A stretch of 64,000 nucleotides of DNA from Pectobacterium betavasculorum (lineage in GTDB: Bacteria; Pseudomonadota; Gammaproteobacteria; Enterobacterales; Enterobacteriaceae), in contig NZ_JQHM01000001.1 in assembly GCF_000749845.1 (NCBI RefSeq), positions 620,001 through 684,000 on the forward strand, given 5' to 3'. Under the pieces are notes generated by a model, which ran no database searches, was not told where the DNA came from, and was given only the letters and a program-made list of their open reading frames with translations. Shown piece after piece: positions 11,357 through 20,460 of the stretch. Made by a program: the position numbers and the translations under genes. Each line of letters starts with the position of its first letter. The first letter of the stretch is position 1.

Positions 11357-12136
11357 GTGGGAAAAGTATGGTTTATTACGGGAGCCTCCCGTGGTTTTGG
11401 CCGTATATGGACGGAAGCGGCATTGCGGCGTGGAGATTGCGTTATTGCCGCTGCGCGTGAGCCAGAAAAATTAGCAGATTTATGTGAGTTATTCGATGAC
11501 AGACTGTTACCGGTTACGTTGGATGTGTGCGATCGGGCAGCCGCCATGCGGGCGGTAGAAAAGGGTGTACACCAGTTTGGCAGGATTGATGTGGTGATCA
11601 ATAATGCCGGATATGCGCTTTTCTGTCCGTTGGAGGAGGTTCCAGAGTCTGATGCCAGGAAAATTATTGAAACGAATTTTCTTGGTTCTCTATGGGTAAT
11701 ACAAGCGGTATTACCATTATTAAGAGAGCAGAGAAAAGGGCACATTATTCAAATATCCAGCATTGCGGGTTTAATGACTTTCCCCGGTATGGCGATGTAT
11801 AACGCGACTAAATGGGCGGTGGAGGGATTACTTGAAACATTGGCTGGTGAAGTCGACGAATTTGGTATTCATGTCACGTTAGTTGAGCCTGGTCCACATT
11901 TAACAGACTGGATTGGCTGCTCGGCTACCCGACCGCCTCATAGCGATATTTATCCTCCCTTGGAGGAGATGCAGCAGCGTTGGCCCCGATTAATGCCTGC
12001 TGCGCCGGAAAGTGTAGCGCAGCCAATGATGGAATTAGTTGACGCGGCTAAACCACCGTTGCGAATTTTATTAGGGGAGGGGTTAAAAACGCTGATTTTA
12101 AAAAATGGGCAGCATCGTCTGGCTGAGTTTATATAA
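11357..12136 (+). CDS. Short-chain dehydrogenase/reductase of the phenazine island
   Basis: A 259-aa classical SDR. Visible are the cofactor motif TGASRGFG (residues 9-16), NNAG near residue 85, the catalytic serine in QISSIAG and the YNATK active-site motif. The sequence continues to about residue 259 with a longer, less conserved C-terminus. The start is GTG at 11357 with GAGGAG 6 nt upstream; an overlapping ATG at 11355 is out of frame. It is the first gene of the biosynthetic block, 46 bp before phzB. A plausible job is to reduce the aldehyde made by the EhpF/EhpG pair to a hydroxymethyl group, but this is inference; the substrate is not visible in the sequence. Confidence 0.85.
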   Translation: MGKVWFITGASRGFGRIWTEAALRRGDCVIAAAREPEKLADLCELFDDRLLPVTLDVCDRAAAMRAVEKGVHQFGRIDVVINNAGYALFCPLEEVPESDARKIIETNFLGSLWVIQAVLPLLREQRKGHIIQISSIAGLMTFPGMAMYNATKWAVEGLLETLAGEVDEFGIHVTLVEPGPHLTDWIGCSATRPPHSDIYPPLEEMQQRWPRLMPAAPESVAQPMMELVDAAKPPLRILLGEGLKTLILKNGQHRLAEFI

Positions 12137-12182
12137 TGTATTGATTATAAATACCCTACTTCATAAGGAATAAGGAAATATC

Positions 12183-12641
12183 ATGAAGCATAGCGCCACA
12201 CGTGAAAATAATCGGAAGACCGTTAAGCAGTACATGGAAACTTTAGGGCAGGCCAGGCTATCACGACATGAGCTCTTTGATGATGAAGGATACGGTGGAT
12301 TATGGACCACAGATACAGGAGAGCCCGTTGTCACTAAAACTAAAAAACGGTTAGCTGAACATGCGGTGTGGTCATTAGCCTGTTTTCCTGATTGGCAATG
12401 GTATAACGTCCAGATATTTGATACCCAGGATCCGGATATTTTCTGGGTGGAATGTGATGGAAAAGGCGAAATTAATTTTAAAGGATATCCAAAAGGATAT
12501 TATGAAAACCATTTTATTCATTATTTTCAGTTTAAAAATGGAAAGATAATTATCCAGAAGGAGTTTATGAATCCTTGTGAGCAATTTCGTGCGCTTGGAA
12601 TACCCGTTCCAAAGATAATACGTGAAGGTATTCCCACTTAA
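12183..12641 (+). CDS. phzB: Phenazine biosynthesis protein PhzA/PhzB family
   Basis: A 152-aa SnoaL/NTF2-like protein that matches PhzB throughout. Diagnostic stretches are CFPDWQWYNVQIFDTQDP, GYPKGYYENHFIHYF and the end FMNPCEQFRALGIPVP. PhzB is an acid-base catalyst that helps two molecules of the PhzF product condense to the tricyclic ring. The Glu of KEFMNP fits the catalytic Glu of the family. Pseudomonads carry two tandem copies (phzA and phzB); here there is only one, as in most other phenazine producers. A homologous gene is ehpA in the Pantoea cluster, by recall. Confidence 0.93.
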   Translation: MKHSATRENNRKTVKQYMETLGQARLSRHELFDDEGYGGLWTTDTGEPVVTKTKKRLAEHAVWSLACFPDWQWYNVQIFDTQDPDIFWVECDGKGEINFKGYPKGYYENHFIHYFQFKNGKIIIQKEFMNPCEQFRALGIPVPKIIREGIPT

Positions 12642-12720
12642 TTTAATTTTTATTACTTCTATGTCAATCGCATGATGATGCGATGGTCTTTTACGCCTCA
12701 AATATTGAAGAGGATATGAC

Positions 12721-13341
12721 ATGGCTATACCCCAGATAGAAGAGTACGATCTTGGTTCTCCAGTGCTGTCGGTTAAAAATAATGTTTCATGGAATATTGA
12801 GCCTTCACGATCTTTACTTTTAGTTCATGACATGCAGGACTTTTTCCTCGCGCCGCTGCCAACAATGCTACGTAATACGCTAATAAAAAATTGTGAGAGT
12901 TTAATTGATTGGGCAAGAAAGCACTCTATTCCTATTGTCTATACCGGACAGAAAGGAAATATGACGCCGAAAGAACGTGGCCTGCTTTATGATTTCTGGG
13001 GGGCGGGCATGAGTGCCGAACCTGCTCATACTAAGATTGCGTCGGAATTATCACCACAGTCTGAAGATTATGTATTGAAAAAGTGGCGATATAGCGCTTT
13101 TTTCTCCTCACAGTTGGATGAGATTTTTAATCGTAACCAAAAAGACCAAATAATTATATGTGGTGTCTATGCGCAAATAGGGATTTTGACTACGGCTCTC
13201 GATGCATATTCTCGCGATATTGAGGTTTTCCTCGTTCAGGATGGCATTGCTGATTTTTCGTGTGCGGCGCATCAGAACATGTTGACTTATGCGGCTTCAT
13301 GTTGCGCTTCTATTCTGCCTGTAAAAGAGGTGCTGAAATGA
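12721..13341 (+). CDS. phzD: Isochorismatase-type phenazine enzyme PhzD
   Basis: A 206-aa isochorismatase-fold hydrolase. It cleaves the vinyl ether of 2-amino-2-deoxyisochorismate to give trans-2,3-dihydro-3-hydroxyanthranilate (DHHA). The catalytic Asp is D37 in LLLVHDMQDFF, the Lys is in VLKKWRYSAF, and the core ICGVYAQIGILTTALDA is typical. PhzD lacks the Cys nucleophile of related amidases, and here G-V-Y stands where amidases have a cysteine. The stop overlaps the phzE start by 4 bp, so the two are translationally coupled. Confidence 0.95.
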   Translation: MAIPQIEEYDLGSPVLSVKNNVSWNIEPSRSLLLVHDMQDFFLAPLPTMLRNTLIKNCESLIDWARKHSIPIVYTGQKGNMTPKERGLLYDFWGAGMSAEPAHTKIASELSPQSEDYVLKKWRYSAFFSSQLDEIFNRNQKDQIIICGVYAQIGILTTALDAYSRDIEVFLVQDGIADFSCAAHQNMLTYAASCCASILPVKEVLK

Positions 13342-15215
13342 CGACGGAAGCCAGCATCACTGAATTGCTTAAGCACGGTATAGGCAGAGGAAATCATTCA
13401 TTTGCATTGTTATTCCGGCCAGAGAAAAAAGCCTATCCCGAAATCGAAATAATAGAGGGTGATGAGCACGAACTGGCGTATTTGCACGATTTAGACGACC
13501 TTCTGGTGAAAAAAGAGCAGGAGGAAACGCAAGATATATTACTCGTTGCCCCCTATCGCCAGATTACAGAGCGGGGCTATTGCGCGATTGATGACCATAA
13601 GCCCCTGATTGCGATTGCCATTACGGATTACAACACTGTACCGCTACACAAGGCGTTAACGTGTTTGCCCAGTGTTGCCGTGAATGTCAGAAATGCGCAT
13701 TTCACACCGTCTGATGAGGAGTACGCCCGCACGGTCGCTGAGGTTATCCAGAAAGAAATTGGAACCGGGCAGGGGGCAAATTTCGTGATTCGTCGCGCTT
13801 ATAACGCGACGCTAACCGACTACAGCGCGGAGATGGGATTAACCATCTTTAAAAATCTATTGCTGCAAGAGAATGGCGCGTATTGGACGTTCTTTATTCA
13901 GTGCCGTGATGTGACATTAATCGGTGCCTCTCCTGAGCGGCATATCACGTTGGATGAACAGCGTGTTTCCATGACTCCCATCAGCGGCACTTACCGTTAT
14001 CCGCCGACTGGCCCGACTCGCGAAGGGCTCATTGACTTCTTATCGAATGAGAAAGAGGAAGATGAACTGTCAATGGTTCTTGATGAAGAACTGAAAATGA
14101 TGACCAGGATTTGCGACTCGGACGTAAAAACCTTTGGCCCGTTTTTAACGCCAATGTCACGTTTGGTGCATACAGGTTACCGACTTGAAGGACATTCTTC
14201 GCTCTCTGTCCCCACGATTCTTCAACGGTCTTTATTTGCACCGACGGTGACCGGTAGTCCCCTCGAAAATGCGACGCGAGTTATTGAGAAGTATGAATCA
14301 TCCGGTAGAGGCTACTACAGCGGTTTTGCCGCATTAGTGGGACAAACGTCTGGAAAGCCCACGATTGACTCGGCAATTTTGATCAGGACGACTGAAATTG
14401 ACCGGACTGGCGCGATGACAATGGGGCTGGGAGCGACGCTGGTGAGAACCTCGGATCCTGCTTCGGAAGCGGCGGAGACGCGAGCTAAAGCTGCGGCATT
14501 TCAGTGTGCTATGGGACTAACTAACGGTTCCCAATCTGTTTTTCAGGATGAACAGGTGATGGCTGCGTTGCAGAAGCATAACCAACGCCTTGCCGCGTTT
14601 TGGCTCGACAGCCACTTCGCGGCACGTGCAAAAACGGCGGAGACGAGACATGCCCTGCTGGTCGATAACGAAGACGCTTTTACCTCCATGATGGAATATC
14701 AGCTTCGTGCTATGGGGTTGAGTGTTCGCCTTGTGCATTATTCCTCCCCTTTTCGGATTGCGTCAAACGAACTTCTGATCATTGGCCCCGGCCCCGGCGA
14801 TCCAAGAGACCTGAGCGATGCGCGAGTGATTAGAAGTCGAAAATTAATGCTGAATGCGATGAGACAAGGCCATCCGTTCATTGCCGTTTGTTTTGGCCAC
14901 CAGATTCTGTGTGCTTCCTTGGGATACCCCATTGCTGCGCTGGACTCCCCTAACCAGGGGATTCAAAAAGAGATTTCTTTTTTTGGCCGGATAGAGAAAG
15001 TCGGGTTCTACAACACCTTCACCGCCATTGATGACAACAACGTTCCGTTAGGTCTTCAGGGGGAAATTCGTGTCTCTCGTGATGAAAGCACAGGGCATAT
15101 TTTTGGCCTCCGCGGGCCGCGTTTTTCCTCTATGCAGTTCCACCCAGAGTCGGTCTTGACCCTTGATGGGCCAAGAATTCTTTATGAATCAATACAACAG
15201 ATGGTGATGCCATGA
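13338..15215 (+). CDS. phzE: 2-amino-2-deoxyisochorismate synthase PhzE
   Basis: A 625-aa fusion of a chorismate-utilising (anthranilate-synthase-type) domain (residues 1 to about 430) and a class I glutamine amidotransferase domain (about 460-625). It converts chorismate and glutamine-derived ammonia to 2-amino-2-deoxyisochorismate without removing pyruvate. The synthase part shows SPERHITLDEQRVSMTPISGT. The glutaminase triad is C518 (AVCFGHQ), H602 and E604 (FHPES), with the oxyanion motif GPGPGDP. The start is the ATG overlapping the phzD stop (ATGA); a longer frame to 13260 would lie inside phzD. No phzC-type DAHP synthase accompanies it, so chorismate comes from the housekeeping pathway. 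Confidence 0.96.
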   Translation: MTTEASITELLKHGIGRGNHSFALLFRPEKKAYPEIEIIEGDEHELAYLHDLDDLLVKKEQEETQDILLVAPYRQITERGYCAIDDHKPLIAIAITDYNTVPLHKALTCLPSVAVNVRNAHFTPSDEEYARTVAEVIQKEIGTGQGANFVIRRAYNATLTDYSAEMGLTIFKNLLLQENGAYWTFFIQCRDVTLIGASPERHITLDEQRVSMTPISGTYRYPPTGPTREGLIDFLSNEKEEDELSMVLDEELKMMTRICDSDVKTFGPFLTPMSRLVHTGYRLEGHSSLSVPTILQRSLFAPTVTGSPLENATRVIEKYESSGRGYYSGFAALVGQTSGKPTIDSAILIRTTEIDRTGAMTMGLGATLVRTSDPASEAAETRAKAAAFQCAMGLTNGSQSVFQDEQVMAALQKHNQRLAAFWLDSHFAARAKTAETRHALLVDNEDAFTSMMEYQLRAMGLSVRLVHYSSPFRIASNELLIIGPGPGDPRDLSDARVIRSRKLMLNAMRQGHPFIAVCFGHQILCASLGYPIAALDSPNQGIQKEISFFGRIEKVGFYNTFTAIDDNNVPLGLQGEIRVSRDESTGHIFGLRGPRFSSMQFHPESVLTLDGPRILYESIQQMVMP

Positions 15216-15562
15216 TGATGGAATGGGTGTGGTGGGAACTCACGGAAGACGATCCTGATATCAAGGACCTACGGGAGCAACTTACACAACGGGATGTGGT
15301 TGCCTGGAGTTCGGTGGAAGCACTTCAGGAGAAATACTGGGTGATGAATCATTCACCCGCGCGCTGGGGGGCGATCATGCTGTGGCGTGAAAAGAAACCC
15401 GCCCTGGCAGATTTACCGCCGAATCGTTCGGCTGAAATGATCGGGCGAGCGCCGGATAAGCGCATGAGTTTTACCGTCGCCGCCTGTTGTCTGAATGAAT
15501 CCCACCTGGCTCCGCTTGCTTCTCTCTTTGAGGAGGGTTTATGCACCACTATGCCATCGTAA
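15212..15562 (+). CDS. Unrecognised 116-aa protein between phzE and phzF
   Basis: Starts with ATGATGATG overlapping the phzE stop by 4 bp and ends 22 bp inside phzF, so it is clearly co-translated. The protein is acidic to neutral and rich in Trp (MMMEWVWWELTEDDPD), and contains WGAIMLWREKKPALADLPP and SAEMIGRAPDKRMSFTVAA. The pattern loosely recalls small ferredoxin-like monooxygenase-type proteins such as YdhR, but this is a weak impression. It has no signal peptide and no membrane segment. The position suggests a role in the phenazine pathway; the function is unknown. Confidence 0.75.
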   Translation: MMMEWVWWELTEDDPDIKDLREQLTQRDVVAWSSVEALQEKYWVMNHSPARWGAIMLWREKKPALADLPPNRSAEMIGRAPDKRMSFTVAACCLNESHLAPLASLFEEGLCTTMPS

Positions 15563-16386
15563 ATGCGTTCAGCGATAGGCCGCTGGCAGGGAATCCGGTC
15601 GCTGTTTTTTTTGACTGCGATGAGCTGGAAACCAACGTCATGCAGCGTATTGCGGCTGAGATGAGACTTTCAGAATCAACATTTGTATCCCAGCCGAAAC
15701 ATGGCGGTGATGTCCATGTCCGCATTTTTACCCCCGTCAATGAACTGGGTTTTGCAGGGCATCCGCTGTTGGGAACAGCGCTCGCCTTGTCCCTGCGTCT
15801 AGGGAAAAGCACGCTGAATATTGAAACCGCGAAGGGCATTTTTCCATTTACTCTGGAATACCCCGAACGGCTAGGTGACGCGGTCGTTGCGCATATTGAT
15901 ATGGTTCAGCCTGAACCGGTGATTCAGAGGTATACCCAGACTGACGCACTACTACATGCATTGGGTGTCCCGTGCAGCACGTTGCCAGTTGAAATGTATG
16001 ACGTCGGTCCGCGGCATGTCTTTGTCGGCGTTGAAACACTGGAAATGCTTTCTGCACTGGTGCCCGATCAGCGTGCGCTCGCCCGGCATGAAAATATAGC
16101 CGCACTTTGCTTTTGCCGTACCGGCAATACGTGGCGTATGCGTATGTTTTCTCCTGCTTATGGCGTGGTGGAAGATGCCGCGACGGGCTCTGCCGCGGGG
16201 CCTTTGGCTCTGCATCTTGCCAGACATGGCGTCACGCGTTTCGGCACAACACTGGAAATTTTACAGGGTGTGGAGATGGGACACCCATCGAAAATGTACG
16301 GCCTTGCACAGGCTGATGGAGAGAAATATCGGCTATACGCTGGTGGACATGCGATACAAGTCGCGCAGGGAACCTATTTCATTTAA
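15541..16386 (+). CDS. phzF: Phenazine isomerase PhzF
   Basis: A 281-aa protein of the PhzF/diaminopimelate-epimerase fold. It isomerises DHHA to a reactive ketone that dimerises toward the phenazine ring. The catalytic Glu is E45 in RLSESTFV; GFAGHPLLGTA and the second-half signature EDAATGSAAGPLALHL are also typical. The start overlaps the upstream orphan gene by 22 bp, and GAGGAGGG lies directly before the ATG. Confidence 0.96.
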   Translation: MHHYAIVNAFSDRPLAGNPVAVFFDCDELETNVMQRIAAEMRLSESTFVSQPKHGGDVHVRIFTPVNELGFAGHPLLGTALALSLRLGKSTLNIETAKGIFPFTLEYPERLGDAVVAHIDMVQPEPVIQRYTQTDALLHALGVPCSTLPVEMYDVGPRHVFVGVETLEMLSALVPDQRALARHENIAALCFCRTGNTWRMRMFSPAYGVVEDAATGSAAGPLALHLARHGVTRFGTTLEILQGVEMGHPSKMYGLAQADGEKYRLYAGGHAIQVAQGTYFI

Positions 16387-16395
16387 AGGGGAATC

Positions 16396-17034
16396 ATGAT
16401 GGGCAGCAGTGATTTTGAAAGCATGAGTGGAAAGGCTAATACCGACTTTCTGCACTTTCATGCCGCATTACACGACCCTATAGCACGTGCACGGGCGTGG
16501 GTAAAAGAGGCCATGGACGAAAAGGTCCGAGAGCCCAGAGCGATGGTATTAACCACCGCGAATGAGCAAGGTGAGATGAGCTCAAGAGTGATGGCTATTC
16601 TCGATTTCGCGGCGCAGGGCATTTTATTCGCAACACACAGCTGTAGCCGAAAAATTCAGGATATTCAAGGTAATTCCCACGCGTGCGGCCATTTTTACTG
16701 GAAAGAACTCGGCAGACAATTATCAGTCAGCGGTCACGTGATCGCTATGCCACATGAGGTTGCCATTGAAGTGTGGGATCAACGACCTGTTCCATTGCAC
16801 GCGATGTCAACGGTGTCACACCAAAGCCAACCATTGCTGGATAGCCATAAACTCCGGGCCGCGGCAGAGGAGCTTGAGAATAAAGGGCCGCTTCCCTGCC
16901 CAGAGCGCTTTTCTGTTTATCAGCTTATCCCTCAATCCATTGAGTTTTGGGCGTCAAGTTCAGATCGGCTGCACAGACGCCTGCGTGTTGAACGTGGGCA
17001 AGACGAATGGCGTAGTACCTGGTTGCAGCCGTAG
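16396..17034 (+). CDS. phzG: Phenazine oxidase PhzG (pyridoxamine-phosphate-oxidase fold)
   Basis: A 212-aa FMN-dependent split-barrel protein. PhzG oxidises the early tricyclic intermediates to phenazine-1-carboxylate and phenazine-1,6-dicarboxylate. Flavin-binding stretches are EPRAMVLTTANEQGEMSSRVMAI and ATHSCSRKIQDI, and the C-terminus is RLRVERGQDEWRSTWLQP. The gene starts 9 bp after phzF. Two ATG codons in tandem (16396 and 16399) could serve as the start. Confidence 0.93.
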   Translation: MMGSSDFESMSGKANTDFLHFHAALHDPIARARAWVKEAMDEKVREPRAMVLTTANEQGEMSSRVMAILDFAAQGILFATHSCSRKIQDIQGNSHACGHFYWKELGRQLSVSGHVIAMPHEVAIEVWDQRPVPLHAMSTVSHQSQPLLDSHKLRAAAEELENKGPLPCPERFSVYQLIPQSIEFWASSSDRLHRRLRVERGQDEWRSTWLQP

Positions 17035-17046
17035 CAGAGGGAAACC

Positions 17047-18108
17047 ATGAAAAATTTATCGAATTTTGATGCTCATCTGAAGCACATGATGCAATGGCAT
17101 TTTTCTACGCACACAGGAACGCCTTTCTGGTTGGAAAGGCGGGAAACATTGGATTTTGATCCGTTAACAGACATCAACACTTTCGACGATCTGGCACGTT
17201 TTCCTGATGTCGCTGATTTGCTACGTGACGTGCCTGTCGAGCAGCTTATCCCACGCGGTTTGCATGATGAGAAAATAGCGGGCGTATTTGAAAGTGGAGG
17301 CACTACCGGTAAGGCTAAACGGCTTGTGGTATTCCAGTCCTGGCTCGATGAATTGGTGGCGTGGCGGCTGGATCAACCCGATCCCGATGGCCAACAATCG
17401 ATGGGCAATACGCTGGCGCTTGTCCCCACTGGACCACATGTCGTCGGGGCGATCAATCGTTGTCGGGCGTCAGCCAAAGGCGGACTGTTTTTTACCGTCG
17501 ATCTCGATCCCCGCTGGGTTAAGAAGTGTATCCAGAAAAATGATGTCGGGAGTAAGCAAGCTTATGCTGAACATATTATCGAACAGGCGGAAGATATTCT
17601 TTTCACGCAGTCTATTCAATATCTTATTGCCACACCGCCAATTCTTGAATGTATGGCAAGGCGTCCCGCATTAATTAGCCGAATGAATCAAACGTTGAAA
17701 GAAATCACCTGGGGTGGGACGCAAATGGACCCCGATACCCAGTTGTTTTTGCAAACGGAAGTCTTTCCTTCTGTTCCCATTAGAGCCAGCTACGGCAGTA
17801 CGATGATTTTAGGTGAGGCTAAATCACGAATCGTGCCAGATATTGCCACGCCAGCGATTTTCGATAGTTTTGCTCCCTATGTGCTCTTTGATGTTCAGGA
17901 CGTGCAGACACGTACCCCTGTTGCGTTTGGCTCGCGCGGTCAGGTGGTTATGCATCATCTCAGCCGTTATGCCTTTTTTCCCAATATTCTTGAACGCGAT
18001 ACAGCGATTCGCATGCCACGGGAAGATGACTTCCCCGGCGTCGCAGTCAGTCAGGTTGCGCCGCTGTCGACGGTTGCCGGGAATGTGGTGATAGAGGGGG
18101 TATATTAA
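17047..18108 (+). CDS. ehpF: EhpF-like adenylating enzyme (short ANL family)
   Basis: A 353-aa relative of acyl-AMP ligases. The phosphate-binding motif is VFESGGTTGKAKRLV at about residues 80-94, followed by an aromatic/acyl-pocket core (ATPPILECMARRP, ITWGGTQMDPDT, RASYGSTMILGEA). It ends near residue 353, so the C-terminal lid domain of about 120 residues found in full ANL enzymes is missing or strongly reduced. This fits EhpF of Pantoea, which activates a phenazine carboxylate during griseoluteic acid formation. It is coupled to the next gene by a 1-bp overlap, consistent with EhpF activating and EhpG reducing the same carboxyl group. Confidence 0.85.
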   Translation: MKNLSNFDAHLKHMMQWHFSTHTGTPFWLERRETLDFDPLTDINTFDDLARFPDVADLLRDVPVEQLIPRGLHDEKIAGVFESGGTTGKAKRLVVFQSWLDELVAWRLDQPDPDGQQSMGNTLALVPTGPHVVGAINRCRASAKGGLFFTVDLDPRWVKKCIQKNDVGSKQAYAEHIIEQAEDILFTQSIQYLIATPPILECMARRPALISRMNQTLKEITWGGTQMDPDTQLFLQTEVFPSVPIRASYGSTMILGEAKSRIVPDIATPAIFDSFAPYVLFDVQDVQTRTPVAFGSRGQVVMHHLSRYAFFPNILERDTAIRMPREDDFPGVAVSQVAPLSTVAGNVVIEGVY

Positions 18109-19517
18109 TGAACGACGTCTCTCCTTCTTCACATGTGGTGACGCCTGAGAAGGCCATAACCGATTATGGTATCGATGCTTCTGCATTAGGGCGCCGCTAT
18201 GTTACACAACGGCGTATCTGGGTTAACGATCTGCTGGATGCGCCTGTTACAGACATGGGCGTCGCCCCCCCTATCTATATCCACAATACGATCGATGCGA
18301 TGAAGTCTGCGCCGGTTTTGCCGTTGGCAGATATTCATACAGCGATGACTGAGGCGGCGGAGTTGTTCCAGTTCGGCATACTTGAGGGCTTATCCCCCGA
18401 TGAATATTGCCAACGGGTGCACCGTACCACTGGCTTACCGTCTAACGTAATTCAGGAAGCGCTGACGTCAATTGCCAACGCGTTGCGAATGATGCCTGAA
18501 ACACTCGATGTTGGGATGCCGAAAGGGTCGAAGTGGTCTTGGCGCGATCCTGATGCATTGGCAGGATGCAGTCTTTTCAGCCGTAAAGGAGACACATTTG
18601 CGGTTCTTGCAGCGGGTAATGGACCTGGCATTCATGCACTGTGGCCACAAGCTGTGGCGCTGGGCTACCGTGTTCTGGTCAGGCCATCATCGCGGGAACC
18701 GTTCACTGCACAGCGTGTGGTTTCCGCACTAGCCATGTCCGGTCTGGAAAATTATGTCGCGTTCATTCCCACCGATTATCGAGGCGCCGATACGTTGGTT
18801 ACCTCAACGGATTTTACATTGGCCTATGGCGGTTCGGAGATGGTAGAAAAATACCGACACCATCCTACGGTGCGAATACAGGGGCCAGGGCGTTCCAAGA
18901 TCGTCGTTGGTGCGGATGCCGATCGTGATGACGCGGTTGCCCTGGTAGCAAAATCCATGACCGATCTCGGCGGTGCTGCATGTGTATCCACGAGCGCAGT
19001 ACTGGTTGAAGGTGACGTCACGGATTTTTGTCAGCGGCTGCGCTTGGCGCTGAAGCATATCCCCGCGCATCGCTTGCCTCTCGGATCGGCTAAAACTGTC
19101 GAGCAATTATCACGTGTATCGGGCGATAGCATTAATCATCCGTTCGACGCTCCGCTAACACCGTTTGGTTATCTTCTTCAGCCGGTCGTTATCGAACTTA
19201 GCGAATCCGACGATCCCCGGCTTCAGCAAGAACTTCCATTTCCCTGTGTCTTCGTCGCGCCTTACCACGAGACGAAAAGCCTATCCATGTTGGCGGGGTC
19301 ACTAGCCGTTACCGTTTTCTCCCGCCAACGGAAACTGCTCAGGTCGGTACTGGATGAATCCAGTATCAGTAATGTTTATATCGGCGCGATTCCTACAACC
19401 TGGATGTCATCACTGGTTCCGCATGATGACTATCTCTGCACATTTCTGATGTGCTGCCGCGGAGTGCGCGTGAGTTCACTCTGGGATGACGTAACGACTA
19501 CAGGGGAAAAACAGTGA
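18108..19517 (+). CDS. ehpG: EhpG-like acyl reductase (LuxC family)
   Basis: A 469-aa protein of the LuxC acyl-CoA reductase / aldehyde dehydrogenase superfamily. Visible are the Rossmann part VLAAGNGPGIHALWPQAVALGYRVLVRPSSREP and the nucleophile region DLGGAACVSTSAVLV, with C292 as the likely catalytic cysteine. In the griseoluteic acid pathway EhpG is thought to reduce the adenylated phenazine dicarboxylate to an aldehyde. Its start overlaps the ehpF stop by one base, and its stop overlaps the next start by four. Confidence 0.85.
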   Translation: MNDVSPSSHVVTPEKAITDYGIDASALGRRYVTQRRIWVNDLLDAPVTDMGVAPPIYIHNTIDAMKSAPVLPLADIHTAMTEAAELFQFGILEGLSPDEYCQRVHRTTGLPSNVIQEALTSIANALRMMPETLDVGMPKGSKWSWRDPDALAGCSLFSRKGDTFAVLAAGNGPGIHALWPQAVALGYRVLVRPSSREPFTAQRVVSALAMSGLENYVAFIPTDYRGADTLVTSTDFTLAYGGSEMVEKYRHHPTVRIQGPGRSKIVVGADADRDDAVALVAKSMTDLGGAACVSTSAVLVEGDVTDFCQRLRLALKHIPAHRLPLGSAKTVEQLSRVSGDSINHPFDAPLTPFGYLLQPVVIELSESDDPRLQQELPFPCVFVAPYHETKSLSMLAGSLAVTVFSRQRKLLRSVLDESSISNVYIGAIPTTWMSSLVPHDDYLCTFLMCCRGVRVSSLWDDVTTTGEKQ

Positions 19518-20440
19518 CAACACCTTATGCATTAATCTTTGGGCCCGCAGACGTTTCACACATGATGGCGGATATGCAGCAACTCTATGCGCATCATCCA
19601 CAGGTTCGCGCCCGGTTTGAACATATTGCCAGCGTGGCGGACGTGAGCGTGGCGGTAATTCTGCGTCAGGCACCGATTCCTGACGGTTTTTCATGCATGC
19701 AGGTCGTGTCACTCGGTTTGTTTGCCGGCATGTTGGGTATTGCTGATAGCGTCGTTGCACAGCGCGGTGAACCATGCTGTGCAGGCGGTATTAGCTTGGG
19801 TGAAGTCGCGGCACTTTGTGCTTCCGGCGCATTGACGATCGATGATGCGGTTGCGCTCATCCACTTACGGGTAGATCGGCCAGAAACGGAGGATGAGACC
19901 GTAGGGTTTGTCCTGGCCATGCGAGAGGGCGATCGTGATTTTTACCATCAGCCGCCTGAAATGCGGATTTCGGTGGACTATGGCTTAATCCAGCAAGGGG
20001 TCGGCTCGCTGCTAATGGTGTCAGGGCTGCGGCGGATGCTGGAAGGGAAAGGGCAGGAAGGGCCGGGGATGCTAGAGGTACTTCCGCCCTCGCTATGTCA
20101 GTCTGCCTACCACACGCCATATCGGCAGCGAATTGCCCAGCAGGTACAAGCTTATCTTGAGACGAAAAATTTGTTTTCGCCACGTTACCCGATAGTGACG
20201 TGTCTGGATGGACTTGATGTCGTGAACGATCCCGACGGCGTAAAGGTCATGAGTGTGCGTGGCGAAACGGAGCGGTTGTCTGTGCCTGCCATGATTCAAC
20301 AGATACAGCGCTTGGGCGCAGTTGAGACCGTGTGTATTGGTCCTTTCCTTCGCAGCCTGAACATGGATTTTGGTATGCCAGCGTCTTTTCGGGATGAGAA
20401 ATGGGTGACTGAAATTTATCCGGCGCCGTTGGCCATTTGA
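19514..20440 (+). CDS. Stand-alone MAT-fold acyltransferase of the phenazine island
   Basis: A 308-aa protein resembling malonyl-CoA:ACP transacylase (FabD) in fold. The nucleophile motif is GISLGEVAAL with S94, and the general base is H200 in SAYHTPYRQ, so the Ser-His dyad is intact. The arginine that holds malonate in FabD is not at its usual place by eye, which argues for a different acyl group. The start is GTG overlapping the ehpG stop (GTGA). It sits directly before an adenylation-thiolation didomain, so a reasonable inference is that it moves the aminoacyl group from the carrier to the hydroxymethyl-phenazine. Confidence 0.8.
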   Translation: MTTPYALIFGPADVSHMMADMQQLYAHHPQVRARFEHIASVADVSVAVILRQAPIPDGFSCMQVVSLGLFAGMLGIADSVVAQRGEPCCAGGISLGEVAALCASGALTIDDAVALIHLRVDRPETEDETVGFVLAMREGDRDFYHQPPEMRISVDYGLIQQGVGSLLMVSGLRRMLEGKGQEGPGMLEVLPPSLCQSAYHTPYRQRIAQQVQAYLETKNLFSPRYPIVTCLDGLDVVNDPDGVKVMSVRGETERLSVPAMIQQIQRLGAVETVCIGPFLRSLNMDFGMPASFRDEKWVTEIYPAPLAI

Positions 20441-20460
20441 TCGCAAAAACAGGAGGAACC

